NCBI GenBank assembly: GCA_945861935.1
Contig: CAMAVU010000006.1
Location: 1-44,513, forward strand
Reading direction: 5' to 3'
DNA: 44,513 nucleotides
Origin: Bifidobacterium breve
GTDB lineage: Bacteria; Actinomycetota; Thermoleophilia; Miltoncostaeales; Miltoncostaeaceae
Part shown: in pieces, positions 21,460 through 31,147 of the stretch
How positions within the stretch are numbered: position 1 is the first letter of the stretch
Layout of the letters: every line of letters begins with the position of its first letter
Translations under genes and position numbers: made by a program
Notes under the pieces: generated by a model
Told to the model about the DNA's origin: nothing
Databases searched by the model: none
What the model saw: only the letters and a program-made list of their open reading frames with translations

Positions 21460-22356
21460 TTACGTGAGTGCATCCGCGCCCGCAACCACCTCAAGGATCT
21501 CCTGGGTGATGGCGGCCTGACGGGCACGGTTCATGGCGAGGGTGAGGTCCCCGATGAGCTGCTCGGCATTGTCCGAGGCGTTCCTCATCGCGGTGCGCCG
21601 GGCGGCATGCTCGGCGGCGGCGCTCTCAAGGAGCGCGCGGTAGATGGTCGTGTTGATGTACGTGGGCAGCAGCCGTGCAAGGAGCACGTCGGGCTCCGGC
21701 TCGAACTCTGCGAGCGCCTTCGAGAACGCGGGCTGTCCCTCCTCGTCCGGCACCGCCTCCACGGCGCCACGCGGCACGGGCAGCAGCACTTCCACGCTCA
21801 CGCGCTGCTCCATGACCGACTTGAACTCGTTGTAGACGAGGACCACGCGGTCCGTCTCGCCCTCCAGAAAACGACCCGTGACGAACTCGGCAACCACGTG
21901 GGCGTCGTCGAACGTGGGCTCCGACGAGAAGCCCTGGAAGTGGTGATCCACCTCGCGACCGCGGAACCTGAGCGTCCCGCCGCCCTTCTTGCCGACAGCG
22001 GTGAACACGACCTCCGAGAAGCCCTCGGCGAGCAGATCATCTGCCGTGGCGAGGGCCGCACGCACGACGTTCACGTTGAACGCACCCGCCAGGCCCCGGT
22101 CCCCGGTGACCGCGATCACCGCGGCCCGGCGGCGCTCGTCGCGCTCCTCGATAAGCGGGATGCCGGACAGGTTGCCCGCGCGGCGCGCGGCACCCGACAT
22201 CAACTGCGCCATGCCCTTGGCGTACGGGCGCAGGGCCTCGATCCGCAACTGCGCCCGGCGCAACTTCGCCGATGCGACCAGCTCCATCGCGCGCGTGATC
22301 TTGCTGGTCCCGGTGACCGACCTGATCCGCTGCTTGATGTCCTGCTGGCTTGGCAC
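21460..22356 (-). CDS. atpG: ATP synthase F1 subunit gamma
   Basis: Rotor shaft of F1. 298 aa. The conserved N-terminal helix QDIKQRIRSVTGTSKITRAM and the C-terminal helix region MRNASDNAEQLIGDLTLAMN with NRARQAAITQEILEVV are both present, so the coiled-coil shaft is complete. The GTG start overlaps the atpA stop by one base (TAGTG). Confidence 0.97.
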   Translation of the reverse strand: MPSQQDIKQRIRSVTGTSKITRAMELVASAKLRRAQLRIEALRPYAKGMAQLMSGAARRAGNLSGIPLIEERDERRRAAVIAVTGDRGLAGAFNVNVVRAALATADDLLAEGFSEVVFTAVGKKGGGTLRFRGREVDHHFQGFSSEPTFDDAHVVAEFVTGRFLEGETDRVVLVYNEFKSVMEQRVSVEVLLPVPRGAVEAVPDEEGQPAFSKALAEFEPEPDVLLARLLPTYINTTIYRALLESAAAEHAARRTAMRNASDNAEQLIGDLTLAMNRARQAAITQEILEVVAGADALT

Positions 22357-23882
22357 TAAGCGATGTCCTCCGCCGGCGCACCCACCAGGCGGCTCATCAG
22401 GCCCTCGAGGAACGTGGACAATCTGGCCTGCAGCGCGTCCGAGAGGTCCTGCGTGTCACGGATCTCCGCGAGGATGGTTCCCTCGTCGCGCAGCGCGGCA
22501 CGGATCTCCTCGTTGGTGCGCGCGACGTCCCCGGGAGTCACCGCGTCCAGGAACCCGCGGCCGGCCGAGAAGATGATCACGACCTGCTCCTCCACCGGCC
22601 ATGGCTGGAAAGCCGGCTGGTTGAGCGACGCCACCAGACGCGCGCCACGGGCCAGCGTCTGCTGGGTGGCTGCGTCGAGTTCCGACCCGAACTGGGAGAA
22701 CGCCTCCAGGTCGCGGTACTGGGACAACTCGATCTTCAGGCGGCCCGCAACCTTGCGCATGGCCTTGATCTGCGCGTTGCCACCCACGCGTGACACCGAG
22801 ATGCCCACGTTCACGGCCGGGCGCACGCCCGAGTAGAACAACTTGGACTCGAGGAAGATCTGGCCGTCGGTGATCGAGATCACGTTGGTCGGGATGTACG
22901 CCGAGACGTCACCCGCCTGGGTCTCGATGATGGGCAGTGCGGTCAGCGACCCGCCACCCATCGCATCCGACAACTTGCAGGCACGCTCGAGCAGGCGCGA
23001 GTGCAGGTAGAAGACGTCCCCGGGGAACGCTTCGCGACCCGGCGGGCGGCGGAGGAGCAGCGACATCTGCCGGTAGGCGTCGGCCTGCTTCGACAGGTCG
23101 TCGTAGATGCACAGCGCGTGCTGGCCGTTGTAGAGGAAGTACTCGGCCATGGCGGCCCCGGAGTACGGCGCGAGATACTTGAGCGGTGCGCTCGCAGATG
23201 CGCTCGCGACGACGACCGTCGTGTACTCCATCGCGCCGGCATCACGCAGGCGCTCGACGACCTGGGCCACCGTGGAGGCCTTCTGGCCGATGGCCACGTA
23301 GAAGCACTTCACGTCCTGGCCGCGCTGATTGATGATCGTGTCGATGGCGATCGTGGTCTTGCCGGTCTGCCGGTCACCAATGATGAGTTCGCGCTGGCCG
23401 CGGCCGATCGGGATGAGCCCGTCGATCGCCTTGAGGCCAGTCTGCAGGGGCTCCTTGACCGGCTGACGCTGCACCACGCCCGGCGCCTTGAACTCGACGG
23501 GGCGGAAGTGATCGGTCTGGATCGGCCCGCGGCCGTCCAGCGGGGCACCCAGCGGGTCCACGACACGCCCCAGAAGGGCCTCGCCCACCGGGACCTGGAT
23601 GACCTTCCCGGTACGCCGCACGGGGTCGCCCTCCTTGATGAGGACGTCATCGCCGAGGAGGACGACGCCGACGTTGTCCTCCTCGAGGTTGAGGGCGAGT
23701 CCTGACACACCATGCGGCAGGTCGAGCATCTCAAGGGCGAGTACGGACGGCAGCCCGTAGACGCGGGCGATGCCGTCACCCACCTGGAGGACGGTACCGA
23801 CCTCGTCGGCCTCCGCGACACCCTCGTACTGCTCGATCTGGGCGCGCAGGACCTTCGTGATCTCGTCGGGGCGGAGCTTCAT
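22356..23882 (-). CDS. atpA: ATP synthase F1 subunit alpha
   Basis: Non-catalytic nucleotide-binding subunit of F1. 508 aa. N-terminal helix that meets delta ([19 protein letters not shown]), Walker [16 protein letters not shown], and the conserved [28 protein letters not shown] region in parts. The length is normal. A 45-bp gap to atpH leaves room for its own ribosome-binding site (AAAGAGGAA before ATG 23882). Confidence 0.98.
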   Translation of the reverse strand: MKLRPDEITKVLRAQIEQYEGVAEADEVGTVLQVGDGIARVYGLPSVLALEMLDLPHGVSGLALNLEEDNVGVVLLGDDVLIKEGDPVRRTGKVIQVPVGEALLGRVVDPLGAPLDGRGPIQTDHFRPVEFKAPGVVQRQPVKEPLQTGLKAIDGLIPIGRGQRELIIGDRQTGKTTIAIDTIINQRGQDVKCFYVAIGQKASTVAQVVERLRDAGAMEYTTVVVASASASAPLKYLAPYSGAAMAEYFLYNGQHALCIYDDLSKQADAYRQMSLLLRRPPGREAFPGDVFYLHSRLLERACKLSDAMGGGSLTALPIIETQAGDVSAYIPTNVISITDGQIFLESKLFYSGVRPAVNVGISVSRVGGNAQIKAMRKVAGRLKIELSQYRDLEAFSQFGSELDAATQQTLARGARLVASLNQPAFQPWPVEEQVVIIFSAGRGFLDAVTPGDVARTNEEIRAALRDEGTILAEIRDTQDLSDALQARLSTFLEGLMSRLVGAPAEDIA

Positions 23883-23927
23883 CGGTCGGTGTTCCTCTTT
23901 CTCGGTTGGTGCGACGAACGCAGCCGG

Positions 23928-24485
23928 TCAGGCCTGAATGGCGTTCGAAAGGTCAGCAGGTGCGGTCTCGAGGGAGCGGCGCATCTCCTCGAGGCGGGTC
24001 CGGAGCGACGCGTCCACAACCACATCGCCCACCCGCAGGACGAGCCCACCGATGATGGACGGGTCAACGGACTCCTCGATCTCGGCGTCGCGCCCGGTCT
24101 GGGCACGAACCTTGTCGCGGATCTGGTCGCGAAGTTCGGGTGTGAGCGGAACGGCGGTGATGGCGGTCACCACCACGCGGCCCTCGGCCGTGTCCACCCG
24201 CCGGGAATAGGCAGTGGCCATCTCTCCGATCTGACTGATCCGGCCACGATCCACGAGCACCCGTGCGAATCCCGTGGTCACCGGATGCGCGTCCGCCATC
24301 AGGTCGGCCAGGACCGCATGCTTCGCGGTGATGGCCACCTCGGGGCTCAGCATCGCCTCGCGCAGTTCGGACCCCTCGGCCATGGCGGCTGCGAGCGCGC
24401 CGAGTTCGTCGCGCACGCGGCCCACCGCAGCCTGGGCCTCTGCGGCCTCGAACAGGGCCTGGGCGTATGTGGCCGCGACGCTCAT
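23928..24485 (-). CDS. atpH: ATP synthase F1 subunit delta
   Basis: Peripheral-stalk cap joining b to alpha. 185 aa, starting MSVAATYAQALFEAAEAQ, with the conserved C-terminal IIGGLVLRVGDVVVDASLRTRLEEM in parts. It is a separate gene, not the b-delta fusion found in mycobacteria. The start overlaps the atpF stop by one base (TGATG). Confidence 0.96.
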   Translation of the reverse strand: MSVAATYAQALFEAAEAQAAVGRVRDELGALAAAMAEGSELREAMLSPEVAITAKHAVLADLMADAHPVTTGFARVLVDRGRISQIGEMATAYSRRVDTAEGRVVVTAITAVPLTPELRDQIRDKVRAQTGRDAEIEESVDPSIIGGLVLRVGDVVVDASLRTRLEEMRRSLETAPADLSNAIQA

Positions 24486-25039
24486 CAGGCCTTCCGCAGC
24501 CCGCTGAGGTCGGCCTCTGTCAGTGCATCCTCCACCAGACGGCGGTGGTCGTCATCCGACAGCGACTGCTTGGTCACCTTCTCGGCGGCCGTGAGTGCCA
24601 ACGTCACCACGTCGGAACGTACCGTCGCCACGGCGGCCTGGGCCTGGGCGTCGAGCTGCGTCTGCGTGTCGCTCACGATGCGGTCGCGCTGCTGCTCCGC
24701 CTGCCCGACGATGTCGATCTTCTGACGCTCGCCCTCGCGACGGCCGGCGTCGCGCAGCTCCTCCGCCTCGCGACGGGCATCGGACAGGCGGGCCTTGTAG
24801 TCGTCGAGCAGCCGGACGGCCTCGTCGCGACTCGACTCGGCCTCCTCGATGCTCAGGGCGATCTTGGCCCTGCGCTTCTCGACGGCCTGGGCAACCGGCC
24901 CGAAGACGAACTTCTTCAGGATGAAGAGCGTGAGGAAGAACATCACGATCGTCCAGATCATCAGGCCCGGACTGGCCATCAGGAGAGGGTTGTCTCCCGA
25001 CGCTGCCGTTACCGGATGAATGTGCTCGAGGGAGTTCAT
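24485..25039 (-). CDS. atpF: ATP synthase Fo subunit b
   Basis: Peripheral-stalk subunit. 184 aa: a single N-terminal membrane segment (about residues 26-46, MIWTIVMFFLTLFILKKFVF) followed by a long charged coiled coil rich in Arg, Glu and Ala, which ends in the delta-binding region. Only one b gene is present. It begins four bases after the atpE stop. Confidence 0.96.
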   Translation of the reverse strand: MNSLEHIHPVTAASGDNPLLMASPGLMIWTIVMFFLTLFILKKFVFGPVAQAVEKRRAKIALSIEEAESSRDEAVRLLDDYKARLSDARREAEELRDAGRREGERQKIDIVGQAEQQRDRIVSDTQTQLDAQAQAAVATVRSDVVTLALTAAEKVTKQSLSDDDHRRLVEDALTEADLSGLRKA

Positions 25040-25043
25040 CGCC

Positions 25044-25310
<267 letters not shown>

Positions 25311-25329
25311 TCAGATGGAGATTGGTGAC

Positions 25330-26283
25330 TCAGTGCCCGTGCTCGACGGCGAATCCGATGTAGATGCCGCTGAGCATGGCGAAGATGAATGCCTGGAGTC
25401 CCGCGATCAGGACCCACTCGAAGAAGTAGAAGAACAGCCCGAACGGGATGGCCACGAGCCCGACGAAGCTCCCGAGCAGAACCGCGAAGCCCGACGCCAT
25501 GATGATGAGCAGGTGCCCCGCGAGCATGTTGGCGAACAGCCGGACCGAGAGGCTGACGAGGCGCAGGACGTTCGAGAGGAACTCCAGCGCGAAAACGACG
25601 CCCTTCATGAACGGGTTGATGTCACCACTCGGCACAAATGTCTTCAGATACCCGAACGGCCCGTGCTCCCGGATGCCCTCGTAGTTGTAGATGAAGAAGG
25701 TGCAGAGGGTCAGCGCCAGCGTGACGTTGATGTTGGCCGTCGCGGCGTACAGCGACAGGTCGGGCACCCACCCGATCGCCGAGTGCTCGCCTCCCGGAAG
25801 CGGGATGAAGCTGATCAGGTTGTTGATCGCGATGAAGAGGAAGAGCGTCGCAATGTAGGGGAAGTAGCGCGCGAACATCTTCGGAGGCAAGGTCGCCTTC
25901 GCGATGGTCTCCTCGGTGAACTCGTATGCGATCTCGAGGAGGTTCTGGCCGTTACCCGGCGTGTCGCGCAGGCCACGCCGGATCACCAGCAACCCGAACC
26001 CGATCGCGATGACCGACGAGAGGATCAGGTACATGACGGCCTTGTTGATCGACATGTCGATCGGGCCGAGGTGGAGCGACACCCACGGGTTCAGTCCGAA
26101 CTCGTTCTGGGGCTTGAACTCGTCGATTCCCGTGACCTCGGGGGCCATGACCACGCTGAGGGCCGCCCAGACGACCAGGAAGGCCAAGAAGGCCCACACG
26201 ACGTAGGTCGCGGCGCCACGCTTCTTCCGGCGGGTCACCCCGGAGTCGACCGGTGGTGTCCCGGTCCCGACGTCGGTGCTCAC
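25330..26283 (-). CDS. atpB: ATP synthase Fo subunit a
   Basis: Stator subunit with the ion half-channels. 317 aa from GTG 26283; the open frame continues upstream but is a shadow of atpI. Several membrane helices. The essential Arg is in VSLSVRLFANMLAGHLL, and the final helix has FEWVLIAGLQAFIFAMLSGIYI in part. The N-terminal tail is Arg/Lys-rich and cytoplasmic. Its GTG start overlaps the upstream stop by four bases (GTGA). Confidence 0.96.
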   Translation of the reverse strand: MSTDVGTGTPPVDSGVTRRKKRGAATYVVWAFLAFLVVWAALSVVMAPEVTGIDEFKPQNEFGLNPWVSLHLGPIDMSINKAVMYLILSSVIAIGFGLLVIRRGLRDTPGNGQNLLEIAYEFTEETIAKATLPPKMFARYFPYIATLFLFIAINNLISFIPLPGGEHSAIGWVPDLSLYAATANINVTLALTLCTFFIYNYEGIREHGPFGYLKTFVPSGDINPFMKGVVFALEFLSNVLRLVSLSVRLFANMLAGHLLIIMASGFAVLLGSFVGLVAIPFGLFFYFFEWVLIAGLQAFIFAMLSGIYIGFAVEHGH

Positions 26284-26714
26284 GTTGTGGGGTTCTCCCC
26301 CGCGATGCGACGCTTCTTCTCGAGGATCGAGAAGAGGACCGTGCGACCGATCAGGTCGAGGGTGAATGCGGCGGCGAACACGCCCCCGGCCACCAGACCC
26401 ACCGTCTCGTCCACCTTGAGGGCGATCACGAACAGGATCGCGACGACCAGCATGGCCCGCCCGATGGACGAGATGCCCGTGACGCCAACAGCGTGGGTCG
26501 GATCCATGCGCTCCGACATCCGGGTCACGAAGCGCTGCCCCGCCCAGCTGAGTGAGAACAGGACCGCGCCGAGGAACCATCCCGCGAACGGCCCCGACAG
26601 GATCAGCACGAACGGAAGCAGGAGGATCAGGGCGATGAACCCGACGACAGCGAGGACGAACTCGATGAGATCAACGCGGGGTGCCTCGGGTGCCACGGCC
26701 ACGGTGCTCGTCAT
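26280..26714 (-). CDS. atpI: AtpI-like small membrane protein
   Basis: 144 aa from ATG 26714 (MTSTVAVAPEAPRVDLIEF). Four hydrophobic segments at about residues 19-36, 41-62, 88-106 and 109-126, ending in a basic tail. Position directly before atpB with a GTGA overlap, size and topology match AtpI/AtpZ-type proteins thought to help c-ring assembly or Mg2+ uptake. Sequence similarity to a named family is weak by eye, so the name rests mostly on context. It has its own 120-base leader from a TATAGT box. Confidence 0.75.
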   Translation of the reverse strand: MTSTVAVAPEAPRVDLIEFVLAVVGFIALILLLPFVLILSGPFAGWFLGAVLFSLSWAGQRFVTRMSERMDPTHAVGVTGISSIGRAMLVVAILFVIALKVDETVGLVAGGVFAAAFTLDLIGRTVLFSILEKKRRIAGENPTT

Positions 26715-26835
26715 GCCCTCTGCTCGCTGAATCGGAAGCCGCACGTGCTGATGATGCCGGGCCTCCTCAGGGCTCGGGATGCGGGTATTGCGCCAGCGGG
26801 CGACCAGCCGGCGGGGTCCCCCGGGTACGGGCGCC

Positions 26836-26841
26836 ACTATA
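26836..26841 (-). promoter_or_regulatory. Putative -10 box of the ATP synthase operon
   Basis: TATAGT on the minus strand is the best -10 match in the wecA-atpI gap. The leader would be about 115 bases and contains CCTGAGGAGGCCC. No good -35 hexamer is seen at 17 bases; a palindrome occupies that place instead. Confidence 0.55.
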
Positions 26842-26856
26842 CGCAATCGCCATCGG

Positions 26857-26876
26857 GCGGATGCCCGGGCATCCGC
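26857..26876. promoter_or_regulatory. 20-bp perfect palindrome over the -35 region of the atp promoter
   Basis: GCGGATGCCCGGGCATCCGC is fully self-complementary. It ends 15 bases upstream of TATAGT (26841-26836), exactly across the -35 region on the minus strand, where an activator or repressor dimer could bind. It could also be read as a hairpin. Confidence 0.5.
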
Positions 26877-26883
26877 ACCTGCC

Positions 26884-26914
26884 GGGGCGGGTCGGGACGT
26901 TCGTCCCGCGCCCC
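26884..26914 (-). terminator. Hairpin abutting the wecA stop codon
   Basis: Inner stem CGGGACG/CGTCCCG (26893-26899 / 26902-26908) and outer stem GGGGCG/CGCCCC (26884-26889 / 26909-26914). It begins on the minus strand with the first base after the wecA TAG. It probably ends or attenuates wecA transcription before the ATP synthase promoter. Confidence 0.55.
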
Positions 26915-28021
26915 CTATTGCCGGGTGGTCAACCGTCGGCGGCGCACGATCTGCACGACCGGCTCGCTCCTCCATTTGAGGATCTCGAGCACGTACACCA
27001 TGTACACGGCCCCCGCCATGCCGATGAGCGCGACGGCCGCGAGCAGCAGCGTCCACCCCGCGTTCCAGTTCCCGTGCCCGTCCGTGTAGGGCACGAAGCG
27101 CATCGCCAGCGCCAGGCCCGACATCAGGGCGGTCCACGCATAGATGGACAGGACGGTGCGCCGCTGGCTCCAGCCGATTGCGAGGAACCGGTGATGGAAG
27201 TGGGTCGTGTCGGCCGAGTACACCGGGTTGCCGTACTTGATCCGCTTGAGGATGACGAACGACGTGTCGAGGATCGGAATCGCCAGCACCACGAGCGGCA
27301 GCACGAGCGCCACGGCCGCGGCGCTCTTCATCACGCCGCTGATGGCGATGCCGGCCAGCATGAAGCCCATGAACATCGAGCCGCCGTCGCCCATGAAGGT
27401 GCGGGCCGGGTTGAAGTTGAAGCGCAGAAAGGCCACGCAGGCCCCCGCGAGCGCCGCCGCGAGGATGGCCGCGTCGGCACGGCCCAGAGATGCGGCGATG
27501 ACCGCGAAGGTGGTGGCGCTGATGCCGACGACCCCGGCGGCCAGACCATCCACCCCATCGGTGAAGTTGATGATGTTCACGATCGCGACGAACCAGAGAA
27601 TCGTGACCGGGTACTGGACAGCACCCAGATCGAAGGCCCCCACGAACGGCAACGTGAGGTGGTCGATGGCCAGACCCGCGGCCACCGGGACGGATGCGCA
27701 GGCGATCTGCCCGGCCAGTTTCACAACCGGCTGCAGACCCAGGATGTCGTCGGCAACACCGAGGGCGGCGATGAGCACGGCACCCGCGACGAGCCCGCGC
27801 ACCGCGGCATCGCCGGGAAGGAACCACACCGCGGGCAGGAGGAAGCCCAGGACGATCGCGATTCCCCCGAGCCGGGGCACGGGGTGCTCGTGGATACGCC
27901 GCGCCGAGGGACGGTCCACGGCGCCCACGCGCCGGGCGAGCACCATCGTCGCGGGCGTGATGGCGAGGACGACCAGCGCCGCCGCGATCGCGCTGAGTAT
28001 GGGGATCAGCGTCGTGGTCAT
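26915..28021 (-). CDS. wecA: Undecaprenyl-phosphate glycosyl-1-phosphate transferase, WecA/TagO family
   Basis: Transfers a sugar phosphate (usually GlcNAc-1-P) from a UDP-sugar to undecaprenyl phosphate, the first step of wall-polymer synthesis. 368 aa with about 11 membrane segments. Family motifs: PRLGGIAIVLGF, the Mg-binding LGVADDILGL, NIINFTDGVDGLAAG, FNFNPARTFMGDGGSMFMGF, and HFHHRFLAIG. Its product lipid would be a suitable substrate for the LCP ligase at 13866-15743. A -10 box TAGAAT overlaps the stop of the upstream SDR gene, so it has its own promoter. MraY is less likely because of the HFHHR form and the position next to atpI. Confidence 0.93.
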   Translation of the reverse strand: MTTTLIPILSAIAAALVVLAITPATMVLARRVGAVDRPSARRIHEHPVPRLGGIAIVLGFLLPAVWFLPGDAAVRGLVAGAVLIAALGVADDILGLQPVVKLAGQIACASVPVAAGLAIDHLTLPFVGAFDLGAVQYPVTILWFVAIVNIINFTDGVDGLAAGVVGISATTFAVIAASLGRADAAILAAALAGACVAFLRFNFNPARTFMGDGGSMFMGFMLAGIAISGVMKSAAAVALVLPLVVLAIPILDTSFVILKRIKYGNPVYSADTTHFHHRFLAIGWSQRRTVLSIYAWTALMSGLALAMRFVPYTDGHGNWNAGWTLLLAAVALIGMAGAVYMVYVLEILKWRSEPVVQIVRRRRLTTRQ

Positions 28022-28057
28022 GACAGGTGGGCGCCACGTTCGGGACGCCGATTTCCC

Positions 28058-28063
28058 ATTCTA
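28058..28063 (-). promoter_or_regulatory. Putative -10 box of wecA
   Basis: TAGAAT on the minus strand includes the TAG stop codon of the SDR gene. It would give a leader of about 30 bases before ATG 28021. Confidence 0.5.
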
Positions 28064-28891
28064 CGAACGGTGGGGGCGCCCCTCTGCCGCGGTGGGTTCC
28101 CGGCGCGGGCCGTGGGGCCGGTGGTACAGGCCGGCGACCCACGCGGAGATGGCCTCGCCCAGCAGGGCGGTGAGCGGCATGGAGAGAGCGGCCAGGGGTC
28201 CGCTGGCGACCACCGGGTGGCGCCCGGGCCGGTCGAGCACGCGCACGATCCGCGCAGCCACCGAGCCGGCGGACTCGGTGGGCATGAGCCGGGGCAGGTC
28301 CTTGCCCCACCCGAGGCGGTGGAACGCCGTGCGCACGGGGCCCGGACAGATCGCAAACGCGCGCACCCCGGTGCCCTGGAGTTCGTGATCGAGACCGCGC
28401 ACGAACCGCATCTCGAAGGCCTTCGTGGCCGCGTAGGTGGACATGAACGGGATCGCCTGCGCGGCGGCCGCCGATGACATCACCACCAGGTCCCCCCGGC
28501 CATTGGCGACCATACCCGGCAGGACATGCGCAGCCAGGTCCACCACCGCCACGCAGTTGAGACGGATCTGGCGGACCTCGGTCGCGGGGTCGAGATCGGT
28601 GAAGCGGCCCTGCGTCCCGATGCCGGCATTGAGCACGGCCACCTCGATGGGGGATCGCAACTGGTCGAGCACCCCCCGCACCGCCGCCCGGCCCTCCTCC
28701 CGCGACAGATCCGCGGCCACCCCGCGCACCTCCACCCCGTGCTCGCGCCGGGCCTGAGCAGCAAGGGCGGCCAGACGATCACCACGGCGCGCCACCACCA
28801 CCAGCGGGTGGCCCCGGCGGGCCAGCCGCAGCGCCACCTCGGCGCCGATGCCCGCGGACGCCCCGGTGACGAGGGCCCAGCCGCGGCCCAT
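28061..28891 (-). CDS. Short-chain dehydrogenase/reductase
   Basis: 276 aa from ATG 28891 ([16 protein letters not shown]). Classical SDR: cofactor motif TGASAGIG, VLNAGIG (variant of NNAG), catalytic Ser in VVMSSAAAAQ and the YAATK tyrosine-lysine pair. The Arg pair after beta-2 (VVVARRGDRL) suggests NADP(H). The substrate is unknown. The start overlaps the glyA stop by one base (TGATG), so it is cotranslated with glyA; the longer open frame through 29443 is a shadow of glyA. A Sua5/TsaC gene that often lies in this gene cluster is absent. Confidence 0.9.
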   Translation of the reverse strand: MGRGWALVTGASAGIGAEVALRLARRGHPLVVVARRGDRLAALAAQARREHGVEVRGVAADLSREEGRAAVRGVLDQLRSPIEVAVLNAGIGTQGRFTDLDPATEVRQIRLNCVAVVDLAAHVLPGMVANGRGDLVVMSSAAAAQAIPFMSTYAATKAFEMRFVRGLDHELQGTGVRAFAICPGPVRTAFHRLGWGKDLPRLMPTESAGSVAARIVRVLDRPGRHPVVASGPLAALSMPLTALLGEAISAWVAGLYHRPHGPRREPTAAEGRPHRS

Positions 28892-30183
28892 CAGACGGGC
28901 GTGGTCTCGTTGATGAGCTGGGGGTACAGGGGGAACCGCGCGCCCAGCGCCCCGCTGCGTGCGCGGAGGGCATCGAGGTCGGCGTCGGCGGTGGCGGGCG
29001 TGAGCGCCTCGGCGATGATGGCCGCGACCTCCCGTAGATCGTCGGGACCCATCCCGCGCGTGGTCAGCGCGGCGGTGCCGATGCGCACGCCCGAGGTGAC
29101 CGTGGGCGGGCGCTCGTCGAACGGCACGCCGTTCTTGTTGACGGTGATGCCGGCGCGCTCCAGGCGCTCCTCCCCGTCCTTGCCCGTGAGCGGCGTTTTC
29201 GACAGGTCCACCAGCACGAGGTGGTTGTCGGTCCCACCGGTGACCAGATCGATGCCATTCGCCACCAATACCTCGGCGAGTGCCGCGCAGTTGTCCACCG
29301 TGCGCTGCTGGCGCTCGCGGAACTCGGGTGTGAGGCACTGGCCGAATGCGATGGCCTTCCCCGCGATCACGTGCATGAGCGGGCCGCCCTGCAGACCGGG
29401 GAAGACCGCACGGTCGATGCCGGTTGCGAACTCCTCGTCGCACATGATGAAGCCCGACCGCGGGCCGCCAAGGGTCTTGTGCATGGTCGAGGTGACCACA
29501 TGCGCGATGCCGACCGGGCTCGGGTGCACCCCGCCCGCAACCAGACCGGCGACGTGGGCCATGTCCACCATGAGGCGGGCCCCGACCTCGTCGGCGATGT
29601 CGCGGAACGCCGGGAAGTCCAGCGTGCGCGGGTATGCGCTGGCACCCGCCACGATCAACTTGGGCTTCACCTCGTGCGCCTGCCGCCGGATGTCGTCCAT
29701 GTCCAGACGGTGGGTCTCGGGGCTCACGCCGTAGCCGTGGAACTCATACATGCGCCCGGAGAAGTTCACCTTGAGGCCGTGGGTCAGGTGGCCGCCGTGG
29801 GCGAGCGACATGCCCATCACCCGGTCCCCCGGCTGCACCAGCACGCTGTAGGCGGCCTCGTTGGCCGTGGAGCCCGAGTGGGGCTGCACGTTGACGTGGT
29901 CGCAGCCGAACACCTGCGTGGCGCGCGCGATGGCCAGATCCTCGACCTCGTCCACCACCTCGCACCCGCCGTAGTAGCGCTTGTGCGGGAGCCCCTCGGC
30001 GTACTTGTTGGTGAGCACCGAACCCACGGCCTGCAGGACGGCGATGCCGGTGAAGTTCTCGCTTGCGATCATCTCGAGCGTCCCGGCCTGCCGCTCGAGC
30101 TCGCGGCGAAGCAGCGTGGCGATGGCCGGATCGGCCACCGACACATCCTGGGACAACTGGCTCTCGGGATCGAAGAAACTCAC
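28891..30183 (-). CDS. glyA: Serine hydroxymethyltransferase
   Basis: PLP enzyme that makes glycine and 5,10-methylene-THF from serine. 430 aa from GTG 30183, preceded by GGGAG at good spacing. Motifs: [52 protein letters not shown] and the PLP-lysine region [15 protein letters not shown]. Both substrate and cofactor residues appear complete. A longer reading to 30252 is not needed. The TACCAT box at 30219-30224 fits a promoter with a 28-base leader, too short for a riboswitch. Confidence 0.97.
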   Translation of the reverse strand: MSFFDPESQLSQDVSVADPAIATLLRRELERQAGTLEMIASENFTGIAVLQAVGSVLTNKYAEGLPHKRYYGGCEVVDEVEDLAIARATQVFGCDHVNVQPHSGSTANEAAYSVLVQPGDRVMGMSLAHGGHLTHGLKVNFSGRMYEFHGYGVSPETHRLDMDDIRRQAHEVKPKLIVAGASAYPRTLDFPAFRDIADEVGARLMVDMAHVAGLVAGGVHPSPVGIAHVVTSTMHKTLGGPRSGFIMCDEEFATGIDRAVFPGLQGGPLMHVIAGKAIAFGQCLTPEFRERQQRTVDNCAALAEVLVANGIDLVTGGTDNHLVLVDLSKTPLTGKDGEERLERAGITVNKNGVPFDERPPTVTSGVRIGTAALTTRGMGPDDLREVAAIIAEALTPATADADLDALRARSGALGARFPLYPQLINETTPV

Positions 30184-30218
30184 GCAGGCACTCCCGCAGT
30201 CGGTGACGGACTCACGCC

Positions 30219-30224
30219 ATGGTA
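30219..30224 (-). promoter_or_regulatory. Putative -10 box of glyA
   Basis: TACCAT on the minus strand, about 36 bases before GTG 30183, fits TANNNT. It lies just downstream of the hairpin that follows prmC. Confidence 0.45.
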
Positions 30225-30227
30225 GCC

Positions 30228-30267
30228 GGGGGTCGTGACCCCCCACCGGCACGCGGGGTCGGTGGGG
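30228..30267 (-). terminator. Paired hairpins after prmC
   Basis: GGGGGTC/GACCCCC (30228-30234 / 30237-30243) and CCCCACCG/CGGTGGGG (30241-30248 / 30260-30267) overlap by three bases, so only one can fold at a time. They lie between the prmC stop and the glyA promoter. Confidence 0.4.
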
Positions 30268-30301
30268 CCGCCATCCGTGCGCTGCCCCGGCGTACGGGCG
30301 G

Positions 30302-31141
30302 TCATCCCTCCCGGTGGCCCCACGTCACCCGGGTGCTACCCGCGAGGTCCGCCCGCCGCCCGATGCCCGCGAATCCCGCCGCGGCGAGAATCGCGCCCAC
30401 TGCATCGGCCTGCCCCTCCCCCACCTCCAGAACCACCCGGCCACCCGGCACAAGCACGGGGGCGGCCTCGGCCACCACGCGCGCGTGGACCTCGGTGCCC
30501 ACGGGCCCGGCCACCAGTGCCCGCTCGGGCTCGTGGCGGAGCGCCGGGTACCGGTCGAGGTCGCCGGGTATCAGGTACGGCGGATTGGACACCACCACAT
30601 CGAAGCGCTCACCGGCCACGGCGGCCATGCCGTCGCTTGCCAGCATGCGCACGCGCGCACCGAGGGCCGGGTGGGCATCGAGGTTCCGCCGCGCCACCGC
30701 CAGCGCCTCCGGGCTCACTTCGAGCGCCGTCACGGTGACGTCGGGACGCAGGTCGGCCACCGAGAGCGCGATGGCGCCGGAGCCCGTTCCCCAGTCGGCG
30801 ATGCGCGCTCCCTCGGGTGCGATCTCCACCACCACATCCACCAGCACCTCGGTGTCCGGGCGCGGCACCAGCACATCGGGGGTCACCTCGAGGTCAAGCC
30901 GGCCGAAGGCCCGGTGCCCGGTGATGTGGGCGACCGGCTCCATCCCGCCGCGCCGGGCGATGAGCGCCCGGCAGGCGGCCACCTCGTCGGGCATGAGCGG
31001 TCGCTCGCCCTCGGTGTACAGCCGGATGCGCTCCATCCCCAGGGCATGACCGATGAGCACCTCGGCGTCCAGACGGGGCGTGTCGCTGCCCCTCCCCGCC
31101 AGCCAGTCGGTGGACCGCCTGAGGACGTCGGCGATCGTCAC
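30302..31141 (-). CDS. prmC: Release factor glutamine methyltransferase
   Basis: Methylates the Gln of the GGQ motif in RF1 and RF2, both encoded in this window. 279 aa: N-terminal helical domain ([17 protein letters not shown]), then a Rossmann methyltransferase domain with [15 protein letters not shown] and the catalytic/substrate NPPY in [12 protein letters not shown]. It starts six bases after the prfA stop, the conserved arrangement in most bacteria. Confidence 0.95.
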   Translation of the reverse strand: MTIADVLRRSTDWLAGRGSDTPRLDAEVLIGHALGMERIRLYTEGERPLMPDEVAACRALIARRGGMEPVAHITGHRAFGRLDLEVTPDVLVPRPDTEVLVDVVVEIAPEGARIADWGTGSGAIALSVADLRPDVTVTALEVSPEALAVARRNLDAHPALGARVRMLASDGMAAVAGERFDVVVSNPPYLIPGDLDRYPALRHEPERALVAGPVGTEVHARVVAEAAPVLVPGGRVVLEVGEGQADAVGAILAAAGFAGIGRRADLAGSTRVTWGHREG

Positions 31142-31147
31142 GGCGCC

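Noticed and set aside
26280-28310. Long minus-strand frame of 676 codons reaching into wecA
   Set aside because: Only its last 144 codons (AtpI-like) are real; the rest is out of frame with wecA.
30184-30301. Glycine riboswitch ahead of glyA
   Set aside because: The expected leader is about 28 bases and the rest of the gap is taken by GC hairpins.
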